Shown: positions 30,767-42,708, counted from the first letter of the stretch. The stretch is 64,000 nucleotides of DNA from Anadara kagoshimensis (GCA_021292105.1 CM037874.1:14676615-14740614); one strand, 5' to 3'. Notes: a model not told the origin generated them from the letters alone. A program made the numbers and translations.

Positions 30767-30899
30767 TACATGTCTGTATGTGGAGTTGAATGATTTCGCG
30801 AGAGATTTGTAACAAGGTTATTCATAAATTATCTTCATAAAAATAAACATATCAGCAAGCAATGGCGCACTGTTTGACCCATACTTGGACCTAGTGTTG

Positions 30900-31155
30900 G
30901 ATACATTACCAATCTAAAACAAACTTTCTGATTCATGTTCGAATCATATTCTAGAAACAAAATAAAAAGTTTGAAACTGAGAAATTAGGTTATAAACGCG
31001 ATCATCTGTCAGGAAAATGAAGCCGGGTGCTCCGGAAGGGTAAGCACCTCCTGTTAAGCTACCTACACCCGTCACATGTGTGATCGAAATTGAGTAAAAG
31101 AACATGGACCTATGGAACGTCAAATATATTTAGGGCAATCCTGGATATATTAGAT
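30900..31155 (-). mobile_element. Penelope-like 3' end, minus orientation
   Basis: GCCGGGTGCTCCGGAAGGGT, AAGCACCTCCTGTTAAGC and AATATATTTAGGGCAATCCT match the family's 3' region. Confidence 0.65.
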
Positions 31156-31729
31156 AACTGAGATACCAGGAGGCATTATTTATACTCCATACCCTTTTAA
31201 ACTGCTAAAATACTAAGTTCTTATGGTTTCGGTATGGATCTGGCAACTAATCGATATTTAAAGAAAATATGAATAAAAAATGATGACAGGTGTACTTTTG
31301 GTAATAACGCAGAAGAAACCATTATACATTTGGGAGTGTCAAAGGATTAACAATTTCTGGAAAAGGATACAAAACTCGGTTCTTATTTATATAAAATAAA
31401 CAACCTTAATTAGCTGTTTTGATCAACATGGCGATAGTTTTGTGGTTAGTTTTGTGCCAGATGATGCAATGAACACTTCTTAAAAATCTTTGATTCTAAT
31501 TATTTTAGTACAATTGCAGGATGTTTGTCTGTTTGTCTCAGGTGCTCTACCAAATACTTTGTGACTATATGTCTAATCATTTGATTTCTTATCAGTTCAG
31601 TACAATAGCAGTTTTTTTGTCCCAGAGGTTTCTCTAAATACTTCGTGACTACAATAGCAGGCTGTTTGACTCAGGTGTTTCTCTGAATACTTCGTGACTT
31701 GATTATTGTTGAGGCATATTCGGCTTTAT

Positions 31730-32236
31730 ATAGTTCAACATTGTTGAAACCAAACATATTCACCTCAATTCAAATGGAACATTATGGTGTGACCGTGCAC
31801 TTTTAGTGACTTGTTGTATTTTGGATTATTAGTGGCCTTAGAATATAAATATCCCGCCTGGTACACGCATTTTTAAAAGGAAAATAAATCGTAAATAACC
31901 TCAACCTTAAATTGTCGATTTTTCAAAAAACCTCGTATTTCCTTAACAAATTCTGGCCCCTTTGCACTTCTCTATGACGTTGACTATGTTAATATCTTTT
32001 CATTTTTTAAAACTAATTCGTTATACAAGGTGTAAACTATTTTCCCCCAACACGTGTATTTTTGCACAATTTTCGTAAAAACATTCAACAAATATTTTAA
32101 AATTTCTTAAATTCTCAATTCCTGCTGTATTTTTATTTATAAATCTTCACACTTGTGTAGGTAATTTGATAATTATACCCCTCTTTCACGCTTTTAAACC
32201 AAATGGTTTTCACTTGAATTTTCCTACTTAGATGAC
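31730..32236. mobile_element. One-armed copy of the foldback element
   Basis: From about 31740 to CCCTTAA at 32236 it matches the right arm of the foldback at 54552-55546. It includes CCTGGTACACGCATTTTTAA, CAACACGTGTATTTTTGCAC and GGTTTTCACTTGAATTTTCC. The opposite arm is absent here. Confidence 0.75.
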
Positions 32237-32279
32237 CCTTAATGGGGGCATAATACCGGCACATTTTTGTAAAGATAAA

Positions 32280-32573
32280 TCATGGGTAAATTGATTGCAG
32301 ATCAAATAAAATCATTGCATATATTAAATAAAACTGTAGTATTGAACATACCTGTTTTTGCGAATTAAGTTTCCAAATCCTAGGAGTGATTTCACGATTA
32401 AATCCAAACACATTGACAGTATAGGTTGAAATAGGTTGAATGTAAATATTTTTGGCGCGCTTCGTGCTTTTGCGTGATGACAATATCACTATTGGGGACT
32501 GATTATATTTCACGAAAACCGTGTTAATAGTCACGTAAACGACGGGTGACCTACTATCTTTAACTCTGCTCAC
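32280..32573 (-). CDS. Unrecognised 97-codon open frame
   Basis: An open frame of 97 codons from an ATG at 32573. A possible splice donor (GTATGT) follows the codons for NSQKQ at about 32351, so it could be a first exon. The composition is basic and hydrophobic with no recognisable domain, and no further exons were found. It may equally be a chance frame. Confidence 0.2.
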   Translation of the reverse strand: MSRVKDSRSPVVYVTINTVFVKYNQSPIVILSSRKSTKRAKNIYIQPISTYTVNVFGFNREITPRIWKLNSQKQVCSILQFYLIYAMILFDLQSIYP

Positions 32574-33024
32574 GAATTAATTTAGAGGTTACATACAGGA
32601 ATACATTTTTTATTTTTATTTTCTTATTTTTTAATTTGCGATACCGATTTATTTATTCCTAAATTTTCCCCGATTTACTTGATTTTTACTTTTTATGTTT
32701 GATTTTGCGATATTTTAAGTAAGATATAAGCCTCAAACTGCCCCGTATATAAAATATTGGACTGGCCTCGGCGCTTCGCGCCTCGACAACATACTGGACA
32801 GTTTTTCGGCTTATATCCTTTACATATTGTGTATGTCATTTGTGCATCATGTCAGTAAATGTATTGTATTTCTTCTATTTAATTAGGGATGGAAATAAAA
32901 TAATTAATAAACAGAAGGAATAAATATCAATGGCTTCTAGTTATAATGGTATAACAGCTTTAAAAACCGTTACACTGACACTCATTCATAATACAGAATG
33001 AATACACTCAAATAGAATGTTATT

Positions 33025-33936
33025 AGTCCCCTACCGGCGAAAGCCGAAGGGGACTTTAGGTTTGCACTCTGTCCGTCTGTCTGTCACGCCCCAGTTTTCC
33101 ACACTTTCTTTCTAAATTCTTTTAGATAATGAACTGATTTTTGGTATGTGAGTCTACCATGATGAGTTGCAGATCAAGTTAGCGTTTCATTCTGGTCCGC
33201 AAATTTTTACATGAGTTATGGCCCTTTGAACTTTCAAAATTCACTGAAATTTCAGTTTTCCGCTCTTTTTTTCTAAATGCTTTTAGATAATGTAATGATT
33301 TGTGGTATATGAGTCTACCATGATGAGTTACAGATCAAGTTTACGTTTCGTTTCCATCTGCTGATTGTTACCGGAGTTATGGCTCTTTGATCTTTGAAAA
33401 TTCACAGAAATTTTAGTTTTCCGCACTTTTTTTCTACACGCTTGCAGAAATGGAACTAATGTTTGGTATGTGACTCTACCATGATGAGTTACAGATCAAG
33501 TTTATGTTTCGTTTCCATCTGCTAATTTTTACGGGAGTTATGGCCCTTTGAACTTTGAAAATTCACTGAAATTTCAGTTTTCCGCACTTTTTTTCTACAC
33601 GCTTGCAGAAATGGAACTAATGTTTGATATGTGACTCTACCATGATGAGTTACAGATCAAGTTTACGTTTCGTTTCATTCCACTAGTTTTTATGGCCCTT
33701 TGAACTTTGAAAATTCAATGAAATTTCAGTTTAGTTTTTTGCACTTTTTTCCACATGCTTGCAGATAATGAATTTTTGAGAACTCCATTGCTGGTTTTTG
33801 ATTTTACTATAATCAAGTTTTGCTTTACATCTTGAACAACACGTATAATTTATAACTATAAATCTTTGTACCATATAATAACGTACATTTTACCTAAAAC
33901 TTTGGGATTAGTGAAATATGCGACCGGTAGGGGACT
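33025..33936. mobile_element. 912-bp element with AGTCCCCTACCGG inverted ends and 161-bp tandem repeats
   Basis: Perfect 13-bp inverted ends AGTCCCCTACCGG and CCGGTAGGGGACT. After a GTCCGTCTGTCTGTC segment comes an array with CTACCATGATGAG at 33154, 33315, 33476 and 33637, an exact 161-bp spacing. No ORF, so it is a non-autonomous repeat element. I see no clear target duplication. Confidence 0.8.
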
Positions 33937-33977
33937 ATGTATTGTTTTGCAATACTTTCAGAATGCTTGTTTTTCAA

Positions 33978-34030
33978 ATGAATATTCATAATGAAAGGTC
34001 AAGCGGACAGGTCAGTAAGTTTGCCTATAA
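33978..34030. repeat. Solitary terminus of the AAACAACTTTGACCTG MITE
   Basis: AATATTCATAATGAAAGGTC and AAGCGGACAGGTCA correspond to the right end of the element at 22774-23280. Confidence 0.6.
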
Positions 34031-34214
34031 CACTGGATGTATAGTAATCGCGGACGGTGCTATATGAACTCAAGTCACAGGCATTTAACAGAAACCACTG
34101 TCTTGAATGATAAATATTAGAGCAGTAAAATGGGAATAACTAAATTAATTTTGCAGAAGATTTAAAAGTTAGAATGATGCTGTCCCCATTACCTATAAAC
34201 GTGATAAAATACTA

Positions 34215-34300
34215 ATCACTAACTCAGTTGGTAGAGTGTCCTATCCGTATGTGGGATGCTTACGGTTCGAATCCCTGTCGGAATCTGACCAATGGATGGA
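34215..34300 (+). repeat. SINE type C head (tRNA-like)
   Basis: AACTCAGTTGGTAGAGTGTC as A-box region and GGTTCGAATCCC as B box, followed by TGTCGGAATCTGACCAA as in the SINE at 38700. The body is not recognisable downstream. Confidence 0.6.
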
Positions 34301-34439
34301 GATGGCAGATGGTAAGCTTTTGCTTCTTAATTTATACTTATCTTTTCTCAGAACCTTATGCACACTAGAAACGCCCAACTACAGAGCCAGTTGCTTTTTT
34401 TATATGCCATTGTCGTTTTATTTTAAACTGACCATTTTG

Positions 34440-34905
34440 CTTCGAACATACAGTACATCCCTGTCGAAAGTTTAACACTGCCAACAAAAAGGAGTCCAAA
34501 CTCGGCTGTCGAAAATTATAGCTAGTGGGTAAAAAGCTGCCGAGAGATAGACAGTAGCTGCCGCATAGCTGCCGAGAGATTGACAGCAGCTGCCGAAATA
34601 TACAGTACAGTCATGTCGAAAGTTTAACACTGAGCTTACAAAAAGGACGCTGCTGTTTAGTGAACGAAAAATAGATGACTAGTTGCCGAAAAGCTGCCAA
34701 GAGATAGACAGCAGCTGCCGCATAGCTGCCGAAATATACAATACAGACATGTCGAAAGTTTAACACTGAGCTTAATAAAAGGAGTCTAAACTCGGCTGTT
34801 TAGTGAACGAAAAATAGATGACTAGTTGCCGAAAAGCTGTCAAGATATAGACAACAGCTGCCGCATAGCTGCCGAAATATACAATACAGACATGTCTTGT
34901 GAGAG
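34440..34905. repeat. Tandem repeat, about 135-155-bp units
   Basis: GTCGAAAGTTTAACACTG recurs at about 34463, 34616 and 34750. It alternates with GCCGAGAGATAGACAG, CAGCTGCCGCATAGCTGCC and GAACGAAAAATAGATGACTA. CAGCTGCCG motifs are also repeated inside units. Confidence 0.8.
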
Positions 34906-35259
34906 GGTCGGCACAGTAAGTTTTGATAGATAGGCATATAAATTTATAACCCTAAAATACGCGACGTTTTAAACGATTTAAATGATTCATCCTACTAGGG
35001 TTAAAATGCGTATTTCAGGTAAAGTTGTAAGCTTTGTGAACCTAATGTTAAATTGATAAACGGCCAATCTCATTTAAGTTTGGCATTTGGGGAGAATATT
35101 TTGGAAAATATAGATGTAAGAATATATTATTCAGTAGTTGTTAGATAAGCCCCACAGATGTTAAAGAATGTGTATGCAAAATATCTTTATCATGTCTTCA
35201 TTAGTTTTAAAGTAATTTTATTTTAAAGTAGGGTACATGACAAGGCATTTTAAATGAAA

Positions 35260-35800
35260 GATTCCTCCATAACGAAACATTGGAGGATATAAAAACCTGT
35301 TATTCCATAATTCTGTTGACTTTTGTAATCAAGAACGGTTGAAAAACTGCATAAAGCTTTTGGAAAGCATTATCAACTTTAGAAAATCCACTTGAACTGT
35401 CTAGATTTTCAAAATACCTTTTACAAAAGGGGGAAAATGTGTCAACAATAATTTCTAAGACATAACATAATTAACTATTGATTCTGTTTTCTCTCAAATG
35501 AACCTTGATCATTTCAATTTATTGTTTTTAAACTCATCTGGAACAGGAATATGTCTATCATTACTAGAAACAAAATAAAGGACATTGTATGTAGATTTTA
35601 GTGTGTGGTTTTCATTTTTCTATACCAATATTTCGTTACGGAGGAATCAATAAAAATATAAGATAATGAATTTTATGATATTATAATTTCAACAGCAAAC
35701 AACTTGAAACATCATAAAATTTCTAAAGATAACTTTTGAAACATAATCTAATAACAGTTTAAGTTCAAACACATGTCTTAAAGCGTTACGGAGACATCCA
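35260..35800. promoter_or_regulatory. Left cluster of TTACGGAGGAAT-like motifs
   Basis: Copies at about 35266 (inverted, ATTCCTCCATAACG), 35636 (TTTCGTTACGGAGGAATC) and 35784 (CGTTACGGAGACATCC). They are matched by copies on the far side of the ORF. Their placement at both ends of the transposon suggests subterminal transposase-binding sites; this is inference. Confidence 0.5.
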
Positions 35801-35801
35801 T

Positions 35802-38166
35802 TTACAGACAATTTTCGATCTTTTCACATATTTCGTCAGGTAATGAAAATGACCTTCCCGTTTTGCCAATCGCAATCGGTTCAGTTATTTTACACAAGAC
35901 ATGTTCCTTGTAAACCCACATTAAATCTGGTCTTGTTGGATATTTAAATGTGTATACCCCTCTGAGTTTGTTCTTTGTCATAAAGTTAATATTAAAGTCG
36001 CCATCCTCATTATCTACTTCAACTATTTTACCGATGTACCAAGTGCCTTGATACACCGCGGCTACCCAATCATCAACGCTATACTCTTCGTCAACCTCCA
36101 TAGGCACTTGAGCTTCATGTTCTACTTGATTTAAAGTATCAACCCGCTTGATCGTATGTTGTTCCCACCCATAGCATGAGCCCTCTGTATTAAATGAACC
36201 GTTTGAGAAGCATTGGTCACAAAAACAAGATTTCGTCCTCGTTACAACAAGCGTGTCACTTAAACCGAAAATCGCATGTAGTCGCATTGTTCCCTTAATT
36301 GGTTGCAGATTCATCTGTTTGATCTGTTCGTCACAAGTAGCGATGTCGGCACTTCCAACCCATTCATACTGTATACAAGAATTTGAATTCGAAGCCCACT
36401 CAAAAAATCCATTAGCATCTTGGATAACATGTTTATCGCGCTTTACCGCGTTATCAGCCATTCTTTTAGCTACGGCTCCCACGCCATCACAGGGCCCTTT
36501 TCCGTGGCCTGCTTCAAAGTACTGCCAGCTAGCTTGTATACCAAATCTGCTATGGTGCTCTGCAATAATATTAAACATGAACTTATTTCTGTACTGAGAT
36601 GTTGGACTATCACTGATGTAGTGAATATAGGTCATGGCCGGAATGAGCTCTTTCAAAATAGGAATCATATGCGTGATGAAAGCAAGAACTGCGGATGCGT
36701 TATGTGACAGTTCATCTGATATTATTGCGAAAGACTTGTGAATGAGCTGGTCAGAATCTGTTTTATAATATACAACTATGGGGTGAATTGTAACCATACT
36801 TTTATTCCAAAAAGCAGATTGCACTTCATCGTAAGAGGTGCATGTATAGTTCTCTGAAAAGTCAAGTTGTGCAATGACGTGTCCGGCAGGCAAGTTCTCT
36901 TTAAGATGTCTAATCTCTGTATACTGGTTTTTAACTAAGTGTGTGTGTTCCCGAAACATATCTGCTTGTTTTATGACTTCTGTTTTGAATTCATCTTTTG
37001 ACATCGTTACATTGATCAGGTTGACTTTCTTTTTACCATTCCCGATATCTACACGTTTCCATTGACTATATGTGATATTTTGTGTGTCTAGATTTTCAAT
37101 AATGTCCATAAGCTGATCATTTGTGTGACCCTCGTAAAACTTGTCAACTGCACCATCGCTTTTTCCCAAATTCAGTTCTAATCCTTTATTTGTCATCAAC
37201 GCCACGTTCTGGTGTTTAATACAGAGGCACGACCTCTTCGTTGTGAATGCAACAGGTAAAACTTGTTCGGGTCGGCATCTGTAAAATGTGGCTCTGCTAA
37301 CTTTAATCGTAGGATTTTCTAGTGTAAACTTTTCATACAGGTTATCAATATAATCATTCAAGATTCTCCTCGGAACTTCTTTATCGTCTTTGGTTTTTAC
37401 ATCTTTCTTGGTTGGTAAAGTTGTGCTATTATCGCTACGTTCAAGGAATTCCTGTATCTTGTCCTTGTATCTCCCAGCCTCCTTACTCATCCGGATTCTT
37501 TTATTCTCTTTTATGACTTTGTTTGTTAATTTAGCTAAATAGTTTCTATCAAGACCTGTTTCATTGGCTGCGAACTTTAACATTCTGTACTTTTGTATGA
37601 TTTTTCCACCAACTACGCCGTAAATTGACGATTTCTGCTTTGATTTAAACTTGTACTTGTTGCTTCCTTCTTTAATTTCATCTGTCAAAACGTAGTGGAA
37701 TGCAAGTTTACGTCGAACTCTATCAGCCTTTGTCTTGTTTCTATTGATTTCATTAATGTCGCGGTTGGCTCTGCTCATAGGTGAATTCGAAAATGTTTTA
37801 GTTTTTCTTTGGTATTTTCTCAACAAGGAAGAATACTTTCTACCAAGTGTTTCATTCTCTTTTTCAAGTTTCTTGATTGTTTCTCTGTTGTTAGCCAGTG
37901 TATTAAGAATTCTCATTTGGTTTCCTTTTGCCCTAGCAGGGAATTTGAATTTCAGCTGCATCGTTTCCTGTTTCTTCTTTGCAATTTTCTTTGCTCTACA
38001 TTTTTGATTCGAGACTTTCTTTTTCAAATTTCGCGATTTCCTTTCAGATGTAGACAGCTCACTTGAAGGTATATCTGAGTCTCTCTCGTTCCAAATATAA
38101 ATCTGCGTTCTTTTCCTTTTGTTTTTGCCTGTATCTCTTTTGCCTCTCTGCATTACTCAATGCCAT
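35802..38166 (-). CDS. DDE-type transposase with C-terminal tudor/SH3-like region
   Basis: A 783-codon frame runs from 38153 to 35802. The likely native start is 13 nt upstream in another frame: the ATG at 38166 gives MALSNAERQKRYRQKQKEKN, a basic N-terminus typical of this family. One frameshift near residue 28 would then lead into the long frame. Residues about 35-140 are Lys/Arg-rich coiled coil. The probable catalytic core has AQLDFSENY (about 420), HYISDSPTSQYRNK (about 500) and FEAGHGKGPCDGVGAVAKR (about 535), a D-D-E/D pattern in an RNase-H-like fold. Cys-rich FCDQCF follows. The last 110 residues (SVDDWVAAVYQGTWYIGKI) resemble a tudor/SH3-like fold. A splice acceptor TTATTTTTCAG lies just upstream of 38180. 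Related long proteins are scattered in invertebrate genomes. A host-domesticated gene is possible but the TIRs argue for a transposase. Confidence 0.8.
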
Positions 38167-38224
38167 ATCTTTGGTGGAATCTGAAAAATAAAAAAGAATT
38201 CTAATATCATTTTGAATTAATTAC

Positions 38225-38375
38225 AAACATACCACTCCAAGATCAACATCATAGTCCAAAAGTGGCGACAAACTGGCAAACACAGTAAAACATCTAAACT
38301 TCCACAAAAGAAATGAAGCCATGTGTTCCGGAAAGGTAAGCACCTCCTGGTTAGTTAGCTACTCCCGTATACTAG
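38225..38375 (-). mobile_element. Penelope-like 3' end inside the 5.4-kb transposon
   Basis: ACAAACATACCACTCC, CATCTAAACTTCCAC and TTCCGGAAAGGTAAGCACC match the family 3' end in minus orientation. Confidence 0.6.
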
Positions 38376-38438
38376 TAAATGCATATGTATAATTCTACAT
38401 TAATACATATGCATAAAACATGCATAAATGACCATATG

Positions 38439-38465
38439 AAATGCAAAACCTAAATGAGATTGGCC
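38439..38465. repeat. Third, diverged copy of the transposon terminus
   Basis: AAATGCAAAACCTAAATGAG followed by ATTGGCC matches the right TIR at 40406-40433 with about three changes, in the same orientation. It abuts the zinc-finger fragment at 38466. Confidence 0.7.
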
Positions 38466-38655
<190 letters not shown>

Positions 38656-38699
38656 TCAAAAATGCATTCATACAGGCGTATTCTCTTTAACAGGCAGAC

Positions 38700-39160
38700 C
38701 GCTTCGGAAGCTCAGTTAGTAGAACGATCGCTCCGTAAGTGGGAGGTCGCGGGTTCGATCCCCGTCCGGGTCTGACCAACGACTTTAAAATTGGTAACTG
38801 CTAAACGCTCAGCATTAAGGGAGTGAAAGTCACGGGTCTTTCGCATGAGGCGGCCTTAAAACAGAGGTCGCGGGTTCGATCCCCGTCCGAGTCTGACCAA
38901 CGACTTTAAAATTGGTAACCGCTAAACGCTCAGCATTAAGGGAGTGAAAGTCACGGATCTTTCGGATAAGGCCTTTAAAACAGAGGTCCTGTGTCGAGGT
39001 ACATGTAGGCGTTGGCACGATAAAGAACCCTCACTGCAGTTGCCATCAGTGCACAGCATAGGACAAAATTTCTGCCAATTCACCTATAGCGGGTGACGTC
39101 TCGATATAAGTGTAATATTCTTGACTGGGACGCAAAACACTATTCAATCAATCAATCTTT
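38700..39160 (+). repeat. SINE type C with internal duplication
   Basis: The tRNA-like head has AAGCTCAGTTAGTAGAACG and GGTTCGATCCC. The segment GGTCGCGGGTTCGATCCCC through CAGCATTAAGGGAGTGAAAG occurs twice in tandem (about 38745-38840 and 38870-38960). The tail has GATAAAGAACCCTCACTGC, GACGTCTCGATATAAG and CAATCAATCAATC. It is the most complete copy of this SINE in the window. Confidence 0.85.
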
Positions 39161-39319
39161 AACAGGCTTTAGGTGGATTCTCTTTGTAAATTCATTCAAA
39201 CAGGCTTATAATAGATAACCGTCAAGCTAATACATGATATAAAAAACGATGTTAAAAGTTGTGAGATACTTCTTTAGAACTCCACAATCAATTTTCTCAT
39301 CAAATACTGTAAAACAAAA

Positions 39320-40050
39320 AATAACGGAGGAATCCGATGTCTCCGTAACGAAATACATCGCTATTTGACAATTGAAAAATTACATGCTACACCGGGTTAA
39401 GGGAAGTGGTCATTTTGTAACTAATCGATTGCCACTTTTTACATGTTTTCTGATATTTAACATAAAAAATTATATGTATGACAATAAAGAACAGTGATAA
39501 ATAATACTTACACGATTTTGGCAAGACGTCTTATCAATTTTCTTGGGGTAAATCTTCTAACTACCGTTAAATTGCATCATGACATTCAAATACTACCGCT
39601 TTGTAACTTATAAGTCACGTGCTATATTCTACAACCGGTGTTAATAGTAAAACATTTCCTTTTCAATTTTTACCGTTATGGAGGAATCTGTTACGGAGGA
39701 AGCTTGACCTCATATATCTGGATATATTTTAAAGATTTACATGAAAACCTATATATAAGCCACTCAATATTAAGATTAATTGGTTTGTATTAAACTTATT
39801 CTAGCATCATTAGTTGTTACGGCTATGGAAATAGAAAATATTTACAGTAACGGAGGAATTTTTTGATAATGGACATTTTTTAATTGTTATATCAAATATG
39901 TGCAAGTGAGATTTCACTACTTTAAGAGTAAATTTGTCAAGCGATTATGTATTTTTCCATTGTAGAGAATAAATCTGACGATAATACAAGTATTTTAAAC
40001 ATTACAACAAGATAAAATTGCTTATTTTGACTTGTGTTACGGAGGAATCC
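39320..40050. promoter_or_regulatory. Right cluster of TTACGGAGGAAT-like motifs
   Basis: Copies at about 39325 and (inverted) 39340, 39673 (GTTATGGAGGAATC), 39690 (GTTACGGAGGAA), 39851 (GTAACGGAGGAAT) and 40034 (GTTACGGAGGAATCC). Spacing is irregular. They mirror the cluster at 35260-35800. Confidence 0.5.
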
Positions 40051-40605
40051 TGAATATGCGGACATTTTTAAAACAGTTATTATAAATCACAGAGTCTACA
40101 TGGTACTGATTGACTGATTTAAATTCATATCTATTGTTCCAAACTTCATTGCAAACTAAAAAATGTTGAAATTTTAAGAATTATTTGCTTGTAAAAGATA
40201 CTTTTCGGATTAATTTTGAATTAGGGACATGCTAGTTTGGGGTACGACGACATATTCTGGTACACAATATTTTTTTTGAACACCAAAAGAATATTGATAG
40301 TCAATAAAATTAAAGTTGGTTATATTCAAGATTTTATTACATCAGTTTTTAAGCTTCTAACTTAATGTCAAAAACTTGGAGCAAACTCAGAAGGTGGACG
40401 ACATGAAATGCCAAACTTAAATGAGATTGGCCGTAAAGGCGTACGTCATGAACTGGTTTCACTTTTTAGTATTAAAAACGTTAATGTAATAATAAATCTA
40501 TGTAAGTTCTTAATACAGGTAATGAGATACGTAAAACTATTTTGAATAACTATATATAATTTACAGATATCATTTATGTTATATTTTCACACATGAATAT
40601 ATATA

Positions 40606-40767
40606 CAGTCAAACCAGTCTATAAAGGCCACCAAAGGAAACCAGTAAAAGTGGCCTTTATATACAGGTTCAAATAATATGAATAAAGAACAATTGGGATA
40701 CTATTCTACCGGCCTTTATAAGCAGGTGATCCTTACATAGAGGTGGTCGTTAAGGCAAGTTGGACTG
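40606..40767. mobile_element. 162-bp MITE with CAGTCAAACC ends
   Basis: CAGTCAAACCAG at the left and, inverted, CAGTCCAACTTG at the right, with TA on both sides. Internal inverted GGCCTTTATA phrases form a near-palindrome. It fits a small Tc1/mariner or pogo-type MITE. Confidence 0.65.
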
Positions 40768-40960
40768 TATATATATTTTATTTAACTGCAAAGTCTATTG
40801 GTATAACGATAATTATAATACATATTGATATAATGTAAATTTGAGTTATTTTGTTTTTTTTATATATGATAATATGTTTGTTATTAATTCATAATGTATC
40901 CTCCACTATCTTGACATTATACTAATATTTGTAATGTTTATTGTAAGCCATGACATAATA

Positions 40961-41397
40961 TTAGAGGGTTATTGAACTGATATTGTGAAATATTGTCCCA
41001 AGTTGACTCGACATTGGCACTCGCAAGCTCGTGCAAATGTCGAGTCAACTTGGGACAATATTTCATAATATCGGTTCAATAACCCTTTTATTATATAGCA
41101 AAATAAATTTCGTTTACTTCCGTCAAGTATTTCATGAAAAATACCATTTTGTTGTACAATACAGATATAAGAACTAATGCAATCAATATGACGAACAACA
41201 CAGCGATGACGTCGACAACAATCGTATGACGTCATAAACGACAGCGTCATGTGACAAAGCGTGCAGTATGAAAAAATTGATTCGGGAAACCTCGGATTTG
41301 ACCAAAGTTAGCGTGCAAATATCGATATTTATTGCACGCTAACAACTCGGAATTTATCGTTTATTTTCTGTGCAAAGCATATATTGCTATATAATAA
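40961..41397. mobile_element. Short derivative of the tyrosine-recombinase element (copy 1)
   Basis: Starts with a hairpin whose arms (about 55 bp each) begin GGGTTATTGAACTGATATTG and include AGTTGACTCGACATT. It is followed by TTTTATTATATAGCAAAATA and ends GCATATATTGCTATATAATAA. The right 140 bp match 47985-48120 and the left part matches 44770-45020, which flank the recombinase gene. No ORF, so it is non-autonomous. Confidence 0.8.
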
Positions 41398-41469
41398 TAT
41401 AAAGAACTGAATTGAAAGAATAGCATCGATGCCATCAGCCTTGTCTGTAAAACAATTCTAAACCATATT

Positions 41470-41930
41470 ATAGGGTTTTGAACTGATATTCTGAAATATT
41501 GTCCCGAGTTGACTCGACATTTGCACGAGCTTGCGATGCGAGTGCAAATATCGAGTCAACGAGGGACAATATTTCACAATATCAGTTTAATAACCCTTTT
41601 ATTATATAGCAAAATAAATTTCGTTTACTTCCGTCAAGTATTTCATCTTAAATACCATTTTTTCGTACAATACATAAATATTACACTAGTTCTTGTAAAT
41701 GGATATAAGAACTAGTGCAATATGACAACAACGCAGTGATGACGTCGACAACAATTGTATGGCGTCATAAATGACAGCGTCATGTGACAAAGCGTGCAAT
41801 ATGAAAACATGATTCGGGAAACCTCTGACTGGAACATAGTTAGCGTGCAAATATCAGTATTTATTGCACGCTAACACCTCGGGATTTATCGTTTAATTTC
41901 TGTGCGAGGCATATATTGCTATAATTATCA
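41470..41930. mobile_element. Short derivative of the tyrosine-recombinase element (copy 2)
   Basis: Same layout as the copy at 40961, about 75 bp downstream of it and in the same orientation. The first hairpin is again near-perfect (CCGAGTTGACTCGAC with its complement). A second hairpin, ACTAGTTCTTGTAAAT...AAGAACTAGTGCAA, lies at 41685-41730. The end is GCATATATTGCTATAATTAT. Confidence 0.8.
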
Positions 41931-42192
41931 TAATTACTTAATCCTCGTTTTTCAAAGGATCATAGCCAAATTTTACTCAGATATACGTTTTAATTCAGTG
42001 TCATAATTTTATTATCAAATGATCTAATACAAAGTGTCAGTATCTTATCATAATCTTATTTACGATAAGTCTGTACATTCCGTAAAATTTTGAATTTCAC
42101 TTCAAACTTAAAATTAAGATATGCCTTAAAAAAACAACTTTTGATCAATTAAGGTGGTGTCAGTAAATCTTGGATAATTATAAGCGTATTTT

Positions 42193-42529
42193 ATGGTGTT
42201 ATGTTAGGGCCAAATTTACATAATCGCTCCTTCGACTTAAACGCGAAGAAGAAAGGTTGCGAAGATACGATGGCAAAGAGCGAAGTAACAATGTTGAAGT
42301 TGCGAAGATACGATGGCGAATCGGTCCTTCATCTTCAAAACTTCGCAACTTCGCTTCATTATTGTATCTTTGCAACTTGGCTCTTCGCCTTTGTATCTTC
42401 GCAACTTCGCTCCTTCGCCGTCGTATCTTTGCAACTTCGCTTCTTCGCCATCGTATCTTCGCAATTTCGCGTTCAAGTCGAAGGTACAAAGAAGCGATAA
42501 TGCCAATTTAGCCCTAATAGAACACCATA
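42193..42529. mobile_element. Foldback MITE with iterated TTCGCAACTTCGC units
   Basis: Inverted ends ATGGTGTTATGTTAGGGC and (inverted) ATGGTGTTCTATTAGGGC, flanked by GTATTTT on both sides (42186-42192 and 42530-42536). The interior is built of GCGAAGATACGATGGCGAA in one orientation and its complement in the other, so the strand can fold on itself. Open frames seen across it are by-products of the repeat. Confidence 0.75.
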
Positions 42530-42708
42530 GTATTTTGAGTAATTTTAACTTTCGCTGTCAAATTGCCTCATTTATAAGTTTTGTATTTCTAAAGTGTATT
42601 TTAATGCATGTTTTCAAATTGGGTGTTATTAGCGGATATACTAGTATAGTTATATACGAATAAAGCGATAAACTTCTCTAAAAGTCTTCTCTGAAATGGA
42701 ACATTTAA

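Noticed and set aside
36253-38066. Plus-strand open frames
   Set aside because: They are shadows of the minus-strand transposase; none has its own domain.
38700-38780. tRNA gene on the plus strand
   Set aside because: Good B box, but the head is embedded in a recurrent SINE and is followed by TCTGACCAACGAC body sequence rather than a 3' acceptor arm.
42199-42663. Several overlapping open frames on both strands
   Set aside because: They arise from the GCGAAGATACGATGG repeats of a foldback element and encode low-complexity repeats.
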